Assembly (NCBI RefSeq): GCF_002831565.1
Contig: NZ_CP025096.1
Location: 2,395,027 to 2,459,026 of the forward strand
Length of the DNA stretch: 64,000 nucleotides
Reading direction: 5' to 3'
Source: Spirosoma pollinicola
Lineage (GTDB): Bacteria; Bacteroidota; Bacteroidia; Cytophagales; Spirosomataceae
Part shown: one piece after another, positions 8,719-16,707 of the stretch
Layout: every line of letters starts with the position of its first letter
How positions within the stretch are numbered: position 1 is the stretch's first letter
Position numbers and translations under genes: made by a program
Notes under the pieces: model-generated
The model's database searches: none
Told to the model about the DNA's origin: nothing
Seen by the model: only the letters and a program-made list of their open reading frames with translations

Positions 8719-9120
8719 ATGGACACAAATTCAGTACATCACGGTCGCAACGTCAAACGAATTCGGGAAATGCTTGGAATCAAGCAGGATGTTCTTGCGA
8801 ATACGCTGGGCCTTAGCCAGCAGGCCATATCTCAACTGGAGCGGAAAGAGATACTGGATACGACGGTTCTGGAAAAGGTGTCTAAAGCCTTGGGGATACC
8901 TGAAGAAGCAATAAGGAATTTTACCGAGGATGCTGCCGTGACAATTATTTCCAGTACCCTGCATGACAACAGTGGTAGCGTGAATTATTTTCCGACTTTC
9001 AACCCGGCCGATAAATGGCTTGAAGCGATTGAGGAAAACAAGAAACTTTATGAACGGCTCCTCCAATCCGAACGGGAGAAAAACGAGTTGTTGCAGAAAC
9101 TTCTGAATTCAAAAGAATAA
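8719..9120 (+). CDS. XRE-family helix-turn-helix regulator
   Basis: A 133-residue DNA-binding protein counted from the ATG at 8719; a TTG two codons earlier is possible. An HTH_3 domain covers residues 8-65 (IREMLGIKQDVLANTLGLSQ, then QQAISQLERKE). The C-terminus (about 95-133) is a Glu/Lys/Leu-rich coiled coil that should drive oligomerisation. It is transcribed away from the peptide/radical-SAM operon and shares its 130-bp promoter region, so it most likely regulates that operon and itself. Proteins of this type are common beside accessory modules in Bacteroidota. Confidence 0.85.
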   Translation: MDTNSVHHGRNVKRIREMLGIKQDVLANTLGLSQQAISQLERKEILDTTVLEKVSKALGIPEEAIRNFTEDAAVTIISSTLHDNSGSVNYFPTFNPADKWLEAIEENKKLYERLLQSEREKNELLQKLLNSKE

Positions 9121-9272
9121 TAAGCTACTGATATTACTGTAGATTTCAAAGTGACAAAAGCACTGAAACACATTTGAAAGATACTAAAAAAACCTTCAAA
9201 AACTACCTTTGGCTCACCACATTACGTTGAGAATTGACTAAGTAATCTAGCTTGGTTCAGGCCTTTTTAATA

Positions 9273-10169
9273 TTAGGATAACTTACCTTTAACAAGTTCA
9301 AAAAGGTCTGAATACTTTATTAGAGTTCTACGTATTTCAATGCATCTTTCATAATCAAATTCTTCATTAGATCCTTTCAGAGTAGTTTTACCAGCTTCCT
9401 TTACTTCTTTAGCGTGCGCGAAAACATTACGAATTTTAATTACTTCTTTCGAGTAATTATCTGTAAAGTTCTTCAGTTCATCAATAACTTTAATTTTGCC
9501 AATTTTATTTAGTGCCTTTGATCTTACGATAGCACTAAATAATACCGTATCTTCAAGTAAACCTTCTATATTGAATTGTTCTTTGTACGCTGTGAAATCA
9601 TCGGATTTCTCTTTTAAAGAATTTTCTATTGTCTTAAATATATATTCAACAACTGCGGATGAAGCCTCAGTACCTTCATTTATGAATGTACTAGTTATAT
9701 CTAAAGATTTGTCATCTAGAATACTCGTTTCTGCCATTATTAACCCACGCATCGTATTTACTTCTTGAATTTTTTTTATTGTTGTCTTTACAACTTTTTC
9801 AAATTTATCTTCAATTCCATCTCTCCCAGAAGTATACACGCCTTCTAAACCTAATTCTTTAACACTGCTTCTTACATTATCTATATCTTGTGAATAAAAA
9901 AGCACATCTGTATAAATTTCGCTTTCTCGAAGTTTTTCAATTATTGTGTTGCCAGTCTGCGAATTCTGAAGATTGAAGTCTACTAGTATTAAATCAAAAT
10001 CAGCAAATCCATTGTGTACAACTAATTCATCAATTTTATCTCCATCTTTGAAAGAAGTTGGATTTAAACGAAAACCAAGATCATCAATGCTTTCCTCGAA
10101 AAGCTTTTTTGTAGTGTCTAGCCACTCATGATCATCTTCAATCCAAAGAATATTGTAATCTAATCTCAT
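9273..10169 (-). CDS. Receiver (REC) domain fused to a HEPN-like effector
   Basis: A 298-residue two-domain protein. Residues 4-125 form a response-regulator receiver: acidic pair D12-D13, phospho-acceptor D64 (ILVDFNL) and S93 at the Thr/Ser switch. The usual conserved Lys seems replaced near GRDG. Residues 130-298 are all helical and contain R247-NVFA-H252, the R-x4-H signature of HEPN RNases, preceded by long charged helices as in HEPN families. There is no DNA-binding output domain. The ATG overlaps the stop of the ATPase gene by 4 bp (ATGA), so translation is coupled. I infer that phosphorylation or binding by the upstream kinase-like ATPase controls an RNA-cleaving, toxic output. Confidence 0.75.
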   Translation of the reverse strand: MRLDYNILWIEDDHEWLDTTKKLFEESIDDLGFRLNPTSFKDGDKIDELVVHNGFADFDLILVDFNLQNSQTGNTIIEKLRESEIYTDVLFYSQDIDNVRSSVKELGLEGVYTSGRDGIEDKFEKVVKTTIKKIQEVNTMRGLIMAETSILDDKSLDITSTFINEGTEASSAVVEYIFKTIENSLKEKSDDFTAYKEQFNIEGLLEDTVLFSAIVRSKALNKIGKIKVIDELKNFTDNYSKEVIKIRNVFAHAKEVKEAGKTTLKGSNEEFDYERCIEIRRTLIKYSDLFELVKGKLS

Positions 10170-12676
10170 TTTGGTAAATTTATAACAAGTTCAAATCCTT
10201 CCTTAAAAGCAGTATTAACAGAAATACTACCTTTCATATCTTTTATGATTTTGTTTACGTGAGAAAGTCCTAAGCCTGAACCATTTGTAGTTGTAACCCC
10301 TTCTTCAAAAATCGTTTTCCAATCAACGATAGCAGAATCAAGCGGTTTCCCAAAATCTCTAAAAATAATCACTAAACTATCGTCGTTTTTGATAAATTCA
10401 ATTTGTAACTTAGTAGCTTTCTTTTTTCTAGAATTACTTACTAAGTTGTCTAACACAACTGAAATTTCAATTGGTTTAAAGTGAGTAATAAATTCAACTC
10501 TTGGATTTATGAAACTTACATTGAAGTCATCAAATAAATACTGGTAAATATTTTCAAAATACTCAACTATAAAATTTACAATATCTCCGTTTGTATCACT
10601 AGCGGCTTTTAAGAAATTACCCTTAGTAGTGAAAGTAGCAATAGCTCTTATTTTGTCGTTTGCTAAACTAATACTTTTTATAAAATCTAGCACATCTGAT
10701 TTAGAGATGTCGGAGTTTTTATCATATTTCCTTTTAAAAAGAAGCAGTCTTTTTCTAATATTATCAGAATTAATTCCAATTATATGATTTAAGTCTCTAA
10801 TATCATCGTATTCAATTGCCTTAACTGATTGAAGAAATCTAACTTGATTTTCTTTTACTTCTTTAGCCTTTTCAGCATATTTTCGAGCTTCTTCTTCTAA
10901 TATTCTCTTTTTTTCGGCTTCAATTGCCCTTTGTTCAGCCTCCTTTCTTTTTAACTCTTCTTCTCTCCTTTGTAATTCTTTTTCCTTGGCTTCTAATTCT
11001 GCTCTCTGCTTATCTTTTTCTGCCTGTTGTCTTTCCCTCTGTGCTTCTTCCTTATCTTGTTTAGCCTGTTCTGCCTCTGCTTCTGCTTCCTTTCGCTTTC
11101 TCCTTTCTTCTTCAGCTTCCCTATCTGATCTTTCTTTTTCTTGTTTTAATTTATTATACTTTTCCTCTGCCGTTAATACTTGTAATTTGAATGTATTATC
11201 TTCCGTCTTGTCAGCTATCTTAATTAAAGATTTAAATACTTTATCAGAGACCTTTCCAATATCTCCTTCAAGCACATTTATTAAATCTTTATTATAGGAT
11301 ATAATTTCAACTTCTTTATTATCAGCTAACCTTTTAATAATTTCTATGATTTGAGTACGACCACCTAATGAAGATTCTATTATGTTGGTGTCTTCTTGAT
11401 CCTTGTCGTCTCCTAGATTGCGATCTAACTTATAATTCCATTGAACATCAACAACGTACCTCTCTAAACGCTTCAGACATTTATCGAAAAAAGACGAGAC
11501 AAGCTGTTCATACGCTTCGGTTTCTATTAAACCTCCATCCCTACTTGAAACTTCCTTAAACTGTTCGGGGTCGTCAGTAAAGATCTCAATTCTACCTAAA
11601 AGATCTCTTGTTCCTAAAAATCTTGCATATCCTTGTTGCTTTCTATGATCCATTCCAAGCTCATCGTCACCTGGATCACCAAAAGGGTAAACCCTGAAAC
11701 CATTTTTAAATAAGAATACAGAGCCAAATTTAATAGGCTCAAGGCCCATCTGGCGAGTAAAATTATTTTTAGCGGCAGTATTCAGAAAGAAAAGTTGGTA
11801 CCTCACATCCTCTAAATAATTATAATATAAATTGGGTTCCCTTATCTCGTATACTGGCGTGCCCCTATCAATTAATTTAGTTGTTATAAAGTTTTTATCA
11901 ATAACACTGTTTATTTGTGTCGTTTTAACGTTTAAAGTTTCAAATATAAAGTTTTCTATAGGCCCATTGATTTTATCTCTGGCTATTTTTTCTTTTTTGT
12001 CTGTTTCTAGTTCTCTTTTACATTCAATAGATATAGAGAAATCGCTCTCAGAATTAGCAAAGGGATTTATTAATTTTTCTAATGAATGTCTTAGTTGTTT
12101 AATTTTGATACGATCCCAAGACGAACGTAATTCAGTTATTTCGATTGTAGTTCCATGTCCGAAATCGCTGTAAAATTCTTTCGGTAAGGTTTTGTGATCT
12201 ACTTTAATATCTGCAAATTCTTCTGAGGAATCTTCCTCAAAATCTCCCCAATCTATATCAAGCTGTTCTATAGTATCACTACCTTTTTGCTTTGTAATAA
12301 GTCTTAGTCTTGACCCAAGTTTATCTGAAGAAAATCTGCCAATTCCTTTAGCACCTGCATAATATCGTTTATTGAGCTTATCTCGATAGTTACTGTCTTT
12401 AATTTCTATTTCTTTATCTTCAGTTCCGTCAATTTTTGCGGAATATGCAACAAATAACCATTTGTTTTTAAGATCCTCTAACGACATACCCTTCCCATTA
12501 TCTTTTATGATTAAATAGTCGTTATTAAAAATAATATTTACATTTTTTGCGTAAGCGTCATAAGAATTTTTCACTAATTCAAAGACGGCTATAAAATCGT
12601 CTGTAATTAGATCCCTACCAATAATTTTTTTTAATCCTGTGCTTATTTTAAACGTAAGTTGATCTAACTGATTCAT
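10166..12676 (-). CDS. Double-GHKL ATPase / histidine-kinase-like protein
   Basis: An 836-residue protein with two separate GHKL ATP-binding units. The N-terminal one is MutL/Hsp90-like: E33-x3-N37-x2-D40 (FELVKNSYDA), DNGKGM at 59-64 and GAKGIGRFS near 108-116, followed by a transducer-like region to about 470. Residues 505-610 are a long Glu/Lys/Arg coiled coil. H631 (DLNHIIG) lies in a DHp-like helix, and the C-terminus is a histidine-kinase ATPase with LDNLVSNS (742-749), DFGKPL and GSGLGL (799-804). ATG at 12676 is preferred to TTG at 12679, giving a TGATG junction with the methyltransferase. It is the middle gene of the operon and a plausible sensor of DNA state that signals to the receiver-HEPN protein. 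Confidence 0.82.
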   Translation of the reverse strand: MNQLDQLTFKISTGLKKIIGRDLITDDFIAVFELVKNSYDAYAKNVNIIFNNDYLIIKDNGKGMSLEDLKNKWLFVAYSAKIDGTEDKEIEIKDSNYRDKLNKRYYAGAKGIGRFSSDKLGSRLRLITKQKGSDTIEQLDIDWGDFEEDSSEEFADIKVDHKTLPKEFYSDFGHGTTIEITELRSSWDRIKIKQLRHSLEKLINPFANSESDFSISIECKRELETDKKEKIARDKINGPIENFIFETLNVKTTQINSVIDKNFITTKLIDRGTPVYEIREPNLYYNYLEDVRYQLFFLNTAAKNNFTRQMGLEPIKFGSVFLFKNGFRVYPFGDPGDDELGMDHRKQQGYARFLGTRDLLGRIEIFTDDPEQFKEVSSRDGGLIETEAYEQLVSSFFDKCLKRLERYVVDVQWNYKLDRNLGDDKDQEDTNIIESSLGGRTQIIEIIKRLADNKEVEIISYNKDLINVLEGDIGKVSDKVFKSLIKIADKTEDNTFKLQVLTAEEKYNKLKQEKERSDREAEEERRKRKEAEAEAEQAKQDKEEAQRERQQAEKDKQRAELEAKEKELQRREEELKRKEAEQRAIEAEKKRILEEEARKYAEKAKEVKENQVRFLQSVKAIEYDDIRDLNHIIGINSDNIRKRLLLFKRKYDKNSDISKSDVLDFIKSISLANDKIRAIATFTTKGNFLKAASDTNGDIVNFIVEYFENIYQYLFDDFNVSFINPRVEFITHFKPIEISVVLDNLVSNSRKKKATKLQIEFIKNDDSLVIIFRDFGKPLDSAIVDWKTIFEEGVTTTNGSGLGLSHVNKIIKDMKGSISVNTAFKEGFELVINLPK

Positions 12677-13890
12677 CAAAAAATATTTTTTAAAATTGCT
12701 CCAATTTGTTCAGCAAATAATGGTGGTATAGCATTTCCTATTTGAGTATACCTTGGCACTTCCCGTATTCTTCTTTCACCACCTGTAGTGTATTTCCCTT
12801 TGAATTCATACCAATCCGGAAAGGTTTGAATTCTAGCATATTCTCTTACTGTTAAAATCCTTGGTTCACTATAGTGTATATAGTCATCTGGCAGCGATGT
12901 AATAGTTGGAGATTTATGCATTCTATCTAAAACTACAATTCTGTGTTTTTTTATTGAAAACATTTCCCTAATCACTTCATCAATATGTTTGTTTTTTGCT
13001 GAATTGTTCAATATAAAGTCGAATTTATCAATTATATCTTGCCTATGGTTCACAAACCTGTGACTATCAATATTTGATGTTTCAGCATTTCCGCGCATTA
13101 AAGCTTGGAAACTGCCACTAATAGGACCATAAATTCCAGCTTTAAAGTTTTTACTATCTGGTGAATCTATAACACCATAATTTTTATTTAGATCTGATAT
13201 TGCATCTCCCAAATTTGTTTCTAAAGTTATATTTAGTGTTTCAAGAAAAGATTGTTTTTGCTCATTAATAATCTTAAAAAAACCATTAATAAGTTCAGGT
13301 TTTGATCTCCCAATATCTTCTCTTATCCCGACTAGCAAAAATCGCACTCTTTTTTGAGGCACACCGAAATCACCAAAATTAGTTAGATTTTTGCTTATAT
13401 AATATCCTGCTTTGTGAAGTTCACTAACGACGTACTCTGAATAGGCGATTCCTTTATCTTTGTTTTTTACAAAATCCATGGTAAATCCTTTAACATTTTC
13501 AAAAAAAATGATTTTGGGTTGTACCAATTTTATAAACTCGATATATGACTTAATGAGATTATTCCTAATATCATTTTCCTGTCTACGTCCTGCTATAGAA
13601 AATCCTTGGCACGGCGGCCCTCCTGCAACTAAATCTATTTCACCTCTTAAGGCTTTTAGTTCTTTTTTATAATTTTGAATTAAATTATCAATTTCTAAAT
13701 TCGTTTTCGGTAGCCACTCTGGCCAATTAAAATGTTTTTTGTTTTCAATCAAATTATGTTTCAAAGTTAAAAAAGCATCTAAACTTTTTTCTACTGCGAA
13801 AACACCTCTCCACCCTGCGTTATGTAGCCCTAATGAAAGGCCTCCACAACCTGCAAACAGATCAATATAGTTATATTTCTTCTCTAACAT
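12676..13890 (-). CDS. DNA (cytosine-5) methyltransferase
   Basis: A 404-residue C5-cytosine methyltransferase of the Dcm/HhaI type. Motif I is DLFAGCGGLSLGL (10-22), motif IV GGPPCQGFS holds the catalytic Cys, motif VI is ENVKGF, motif VIII QKRVRF and motif X GNAIPPLFAEQIG, so all key motifs are present and in order. The target-recognition region lies about 190-330 and its specificity cannot be read. It is the first gene of a translationally coupled operon whose other members are a GHKL ATPase and a receiver-HEPN protein. No restriction endonuclease gene is adjacent, so it may supply self-marking for that system rather than for a classical type II system. Confidence 0.93.
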   Translation of the reverse strand: MLEKKYNYIDLFAGCGGLSLGLHNAGWRGVFAVEKSLDAFLTLKHNLIENKKHFNWPEWLPKTNLEIDNLIQNYKKELKALRGEIDLVAGGPPCQGFSIAGRRQENDIRNNLIKSYIEFIKLVQPKIIFFENVKGFTMDFVKNKDKGIAYSEYVVSELHKAGYYISKNLTNFGDFGVPQKRVRFLLVGIREDIGRSKPELINGFFKIINEQKQSFLETLNITLETNLGDAISDLNKNYGVIDSPDSKNFKAGIYGPISGSFQALMRGNAETSNIDSHRFVNHRQDIIDKFDFILNNSAKNKHIDEVIREMFSIKKHRIVVLDRMHKSPTITSLPDDYIHYSEPRILTVREYARIQTFPDWYEFKGKYTTGGERRIREVPRYTQIGNAIPPLFAEQIGAILKNIF

Positions 13891-13930
13891 TCCCTTTGTA
13901 AAAATTACAAAAATTTTTCGCTATCAAATT

Positions 13931-14251
13931 TTAAATAGTTGCCGATCGCATATCATCCTCCTGAACCCAAAAATGACGGATAAGAGAGCGGTTCACTTTC
14001 TGTTCGGCATGCCATACTTCATAATTTTTTTGTAGGTTTACCCAAAACTGCGTTGTGTTTCCGAACGCTTCGGATAGTTTCACAGCCAACTCTGGGCTAA
14101 TACCAGCCCGCTCATTGAGAATGGCCGATAGATTCGGACGGGGTACTCCCAAGCCTTTAGCGACTTCGGTAATCGTCAAACCGCGCTCTTTGATATAGTC
14201 TTCTCGTAAAATTTCGCCTGGATGTACAGGCGGTAAAGCTCGTTTTACCAT
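13931..14251 (-). CDS. higA: HigA-family antitoxin
   Basis: A 106-residue XRE-type antitoxin with the HigA family opening (PPVHPGEILREDYI) and a helix-turn-helix at about 25-65 (LTITEVAKGLGVPRPNLSAI). It ends with the typical FWVNLQKNYE. HigA binds HigB and represses the operon through the antitoxin HTH. A GGAGG sequence lies just before the ATG, and the gene follows higB by 12 bp. Since higB is frameshifted here, HigA may persist as an orphan repressor. It sits 40 bp upstream of the methyltransferase gene on the same strand, so some read-through into that operon is possible. Confidence 0.9.
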   Translation of the reverse strand: MVKRALPPVHPGEILREDYIKERGLTITEVAKGLGVPRPNLSAILNERAGISPELAVKLSEAFGNTTQFWVNLQKNYEVWHAEQKVNRSLIRHFWVQEDDMRSATI

Positions 14252-14263
14252 GGTTTTACCCTC

Positions 14264-14541
14264 CTAATGATAGTCCAAATAATTAATGTCGCTTACTTCG
14301 CCGTTGTCGAAACGGAAAATAATGCGGTAATTAGGGGACACTTTGATCGACCAAAAATTAGCCATATCCCCATTCAATTTATGGATGCCTGAACCCATCT
14401 GCTGGATATCACTAATTGACGTTATAGCATCTAACTGGTCAAGAATCCGATTGATTTTGCGTAAGTATTGGGGGGTAACTTTGCGCCACTGCCTTCCTCG
14501 TAATACTGCTGCAACCCCTTATGCTGGAAACTTACAATCAT
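14264..14541 (-). pseudogene. higB: higB toxin gene with a frameshift in a six-C run
   Basis: The start (MIVSFQHKGLQQYYEEGSGA) is a clear RelE-superfamily HigB. After KLPP the frame runs into a stop 13 codons later. Reading on in the next frame from the C run (14470-14475 on the plus strand as G6) restores a complete HigB C-terminus: QYLRKINRILDQLDA, IHKLNGDMANFWSI and NYRIIFRFDNGEVSDINYLD, ending at 14264. One extra C would repair it. This is either an inactivated toxin, a phase-variable tract or a sequencing error. Confidence 0.85.
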
Positions 14542-14548
14542 AATATTA

Positions 14549-14576
14549 TTGTAGCATGTAATATTACATGCTACAA
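14549..14576. promoter_or_regulatory. 28-bp perfect palindrome: probable HigA operator
   Basis: Half-site TTGTAGCATGTAAT followed by its exact complement, 8 bp before the higB start codon. A dyad of this length overlapping the promoter of a HigBA module is the expected binding site of the dimeric HigA repressor. Confidence 0.75.
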
Positions 14577-14672
14577 GTTATAAATCAAGTTTGACAGCAA
14601 TTTTATATTATCGGCGCAGCGGTCATCGTGCAAAAAGGGTAATCTTGCCCGGGCTGGTCAGATAATTTACGA

Positions 14673-15326
14673 CTATTGCCGTTGTTTTAAAGCTGCTGTG
14701 GCAATCATATCTGTTAAAAGTGGCGATTTATCAGCCTCGGCCTGTCCATCTTTTAACAGGAATTCGCGGTATTTAATGAGCGTCAAAGCTCGAATGTCAT
14801 CCGGCGTCATTTCTTCTGGCAGATGGTAAGTATCATCGGCCATAATGTCCCGCATCCACATTTCAGCGATCAGCGAATGCTCAAGTTGCGGCACGTAACC
14901 TAAAAATCTGGTTAGCCGGTCCTTTACAGCATAACCGTAGGTCGAGAATGTCTTGTTGTAATTTTTATAGATGGCGTCGTCATACACTGGACTGACATTG
15001 TGTTTCATATCGGCATTGCGGATAATCTTAATGTGATGTTCCACCTGCTGAAAAAAATCGTCTTCGGCAATTGTGCCTTGCCAATAGCCTTGTACCAGAG
15101 CACGCAGGTAGGGCTCGTAGGGCAACATCACGTCATCAGGTGGCAAATAGCCAAGATTGATTTCGATCAGCCCCCTCCCCGTTTCCCTCAAATGGGTCAG
15201 GGTCGTGGCGTCGGCTATAAAGTCGTCCCAATGGATGGCATGCAAGCGACCTTCTGTGACGGCCTCGGCAAAATCACTCGGTTTACTGCTATACTGTATC
15301 TCTCCGGCATCTTGCAACCAAGCCAT
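14673..15326 (-). CDS. Hypothetical protein of the mobile region
   Basis: A 217-residue soluble protein with no recognised domain. It is acidic, rich in aromatic residues in the middle (YEPYLRALVQGYW, DDAIYKNYNKTFSTYGY) and mostly helical by composition. It starts with ATG at 15326 with a GGAT-type upstream site and reads away from the 15409-16008 gene, with an 80-bp shared promoter region between them. Its neighbours are small genes typical of Bacteroidetes mobilisable elements, so a plasmid or ICE maintenance role is possible but not shown. Confidence 0.65.
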   Translation of the reverse strand: MAWLQDAGEIQYSSKPSDFAEAVTEGRLHAIHWDDFIADATTLTHLRETGRGLIEINLGYLPPDDVMLPYEPYLRALVQGYWQGTIAEDDFFQQVEHHIKIIRNADMKHNVSPVYDDAIYKNYNKTFSTYGYAVKDRLTRFLGYVPQLEHSLIAEMWMRDIMADDTYHLPEEMTPDDIRALTLIKYREFLLKDGQAEADKSPLLTDMIATAALKQRQ

Positions 15327-15408
15327 CTTACATCCTGTGGCAAATTATCTAACTGTTTATTATCTTAGCAGAATCACAAAGAAATTACAATCAAAACCAG
15401 CCAAAAAC

Positions 15409-16008
15409 ATGAACAAGGCGGATGAAAAAAAGCCCGTTTTTCCGGCGGGATATGAACATGTTGAAGAGAGTCTGGATGACACAATTCAACATGTGCAACA
15501 GCTCGAAGATCAGATAAATAATATCCCAAAAGAACAGGGACCAACGATCAAGTATAATCCTCCTTATTCGATTGGGCGTGTCGTACCAGGTACACGCGAC
15601 CGAACCCGTTTGTTCCTAAAAGACCGGCAGCATGAAATTAAAATGGACACACTGTCGAAAACAGAAGACGCGACGCGTGATACGGATGGTCAGACAGGGC
15701 GTGTCGTACGGGATACTGTTCGGGAAAAGCTGTTTCCGAATCCATACCGTCAAGTTAGCCGGGAAGAAAGACTAGATGACAGGGATGCGCTCAAAGATAT
15801 TGAGCAATCTCAGGATTACATGGATGCTGAACTGGTGGAGCGAGCGACTAAACGCAAGGATGCACCGAAGCCGGAAAAACCGGCAAAATCAGAAATGTCG
15901 ATGTCAGCCCGTTACTCTCTATCGCTTGGTTACACGAAGGCAAGAGAAAACATTGAGAAATCACCTGCCCCTGTGCGGGACCGGCAACAGGATAAGGACC
16001 GGGACTAA
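15409..16008 (+). CDS. Highly charged hypothetical protein of a mobile element
   Basis: A 199-residue hydrophilic protein, very rich in Asp, Arg, Lys and Glu, with no hydrophobic core segments, so it is likely extended or partly disordered. The frame stays open 84 codons upstream through the 5' part of the divergent gene, but the first ATG with suitable coding character is at 15409 (MNKADEKKP). Two related segments, GRVVPGTRDRTRLFL and GRVVRDTVREKLF, look like an internal repeat. The stop is 3 bp from the stop of the convergent gene at 16012. Function unknown; the context suggests transfer or maintenance. Confidence 0.65.
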   Translation: MNKADEKKPVFPAGYEHVEESLDDTIQHVQQLEDQINNIPKEQGPTIKYNPPYSIGRVVPGTRDRTRLFLKDRQHEIKMDTLSKTEDATRDTDGQTGRVVRDTVREKLFPNPYRQVSREERLDDRDALKDIEQSQDYMDAELVERATKRKDAPKPEKPAKSEMSMSARYSLSLGYTKARENIEKSPAPVRDRQQDKDRD

Positions 16009-16011
16009 ACG

Positions 16012-16284
16012 TTACTCTCTGTCGGGTTCGATGTCCCGACCTTTTGTTTTGTCTGTCTTGCCCTGTTCTCTGGTTGAACGGTCGCCCTTTAACCAGGACG
16101 GCAAGCGCTCTCGCATCTGTTCTTTCTGAAATTGTTCCCGACCGGCTTTAAAGCCAACCAGACGAATAAAATCACTGTCGATGCTGGCCAGTTTCTCGGC
16201 CAGTTCCGGCTTGTGCTGGGCGATTGTGTAGCCTTCGTTGAACCCTTTCAGGTATTCCGGCTCAACCGTGTCCTGTTCTTCCAT
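16012..16284 (-). CDS. Small charged protein in an operon with an HTH gene
   Basis: A 90-residue protein with a conserved-looking N-terminal half (EYLKGFNEGYTIAQHKPELA, then a helix ending FKAGREQF) and a basic, disordered tail. Similar short proteins accompany mobilisation or replication genes in Bacteroidetes elements, which I state from family memory. It starts 2 bp after the end of the HTH gene at 16287-16556 and is surely co-transcribed with it. Confidence 0.7.
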   Translation of the reverse strand: MEEQDTVEPEYLKGFNEGYTIAQHKPELAEKLASIDSDFIRLVGFKAGREQFQKEQMRERLPSWLKGDRSTREQGKTDKTKGRDIEPDRE

Positions 16285-16286
16285 CG

Positions 16287-16556
16287 TTAGAAAGTGTTAC
16301 GGGCGTTCTGTTCAAGATAGGTATTAATCGAATCCCGGTCATACAAAATGATTTTCTTTTGCGGCTGGGAGAAGCGGATTTTTCCCTCGTCACGTAATGT
16401 TTGCAACGTCGTCTTTGATTTGATGTTGAGGAGTTGCATGGCCTGTTCACCAGACACCCACTTATCCAGCTCTTGCCCCTGCTTCTCTTTCAACCGCGCA
16501 ACGACCTCATCAATCAAGGCATAAAAGGCTTTATCTTCGAGACAGATAACTTGCAT
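16287..16556 (-). CDS. Helix-turn-helix (HTH_17/excisionase-like) DNA-binding protein
   Basis: An 89-residue protein. Residues 30-85 form a winged helix of the MerR/excisionase type: WVSGEQAMQLLNIKSKTTLQ, then LRDEGKIRFSQPQKKIILYD with the typical wing, and a C-terminal helix. Proteins of this kind in Bacteroidetes conjugative and mobilisable elements act as excisionase-like or regulatory factors. Here it heads a two-gene operon and could direct excision together with the integrase at 3641-4798, although 12 kb separate them. Confidence 0.8.
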   Translation of the reverse strand: MQVICLEDKAFYALIDEVVARLKEKQGQELDKWVSGEQAMQLLNIKSKTTLQTLRDEGKIRFSQPQKKIILYDRDSINTYLEQNARNTF

Positions 16557-16707
16557 ACTCAGGTGAATATTTTTATTCAGCGCAGTTTAAGTTGCAATAA
16601 ATATAGATCATCTTCCTCACGACTGAAACAGATCTGGTTGAATTCATTAAGACACAACAGATATTCCGAAGTGACCAACCCAAGTATTTCAAGCTGCCAT
16701 CCTAAGT

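Noticed and set aside
10986-11297. 103-aa Ser/Cys/Leu-rich ORF opposite the ATPase gene
   Set aside because: Antisense of the Glu/Lys/Arg coiled coil, which always yields Ser/Leu-rich shadow frames.
15157-15408. N-terminal extension of the 15409-16008 gene
   Set aside because: It runs antisense through the neighbouring 14673-15326 gene and has no protein-like features.
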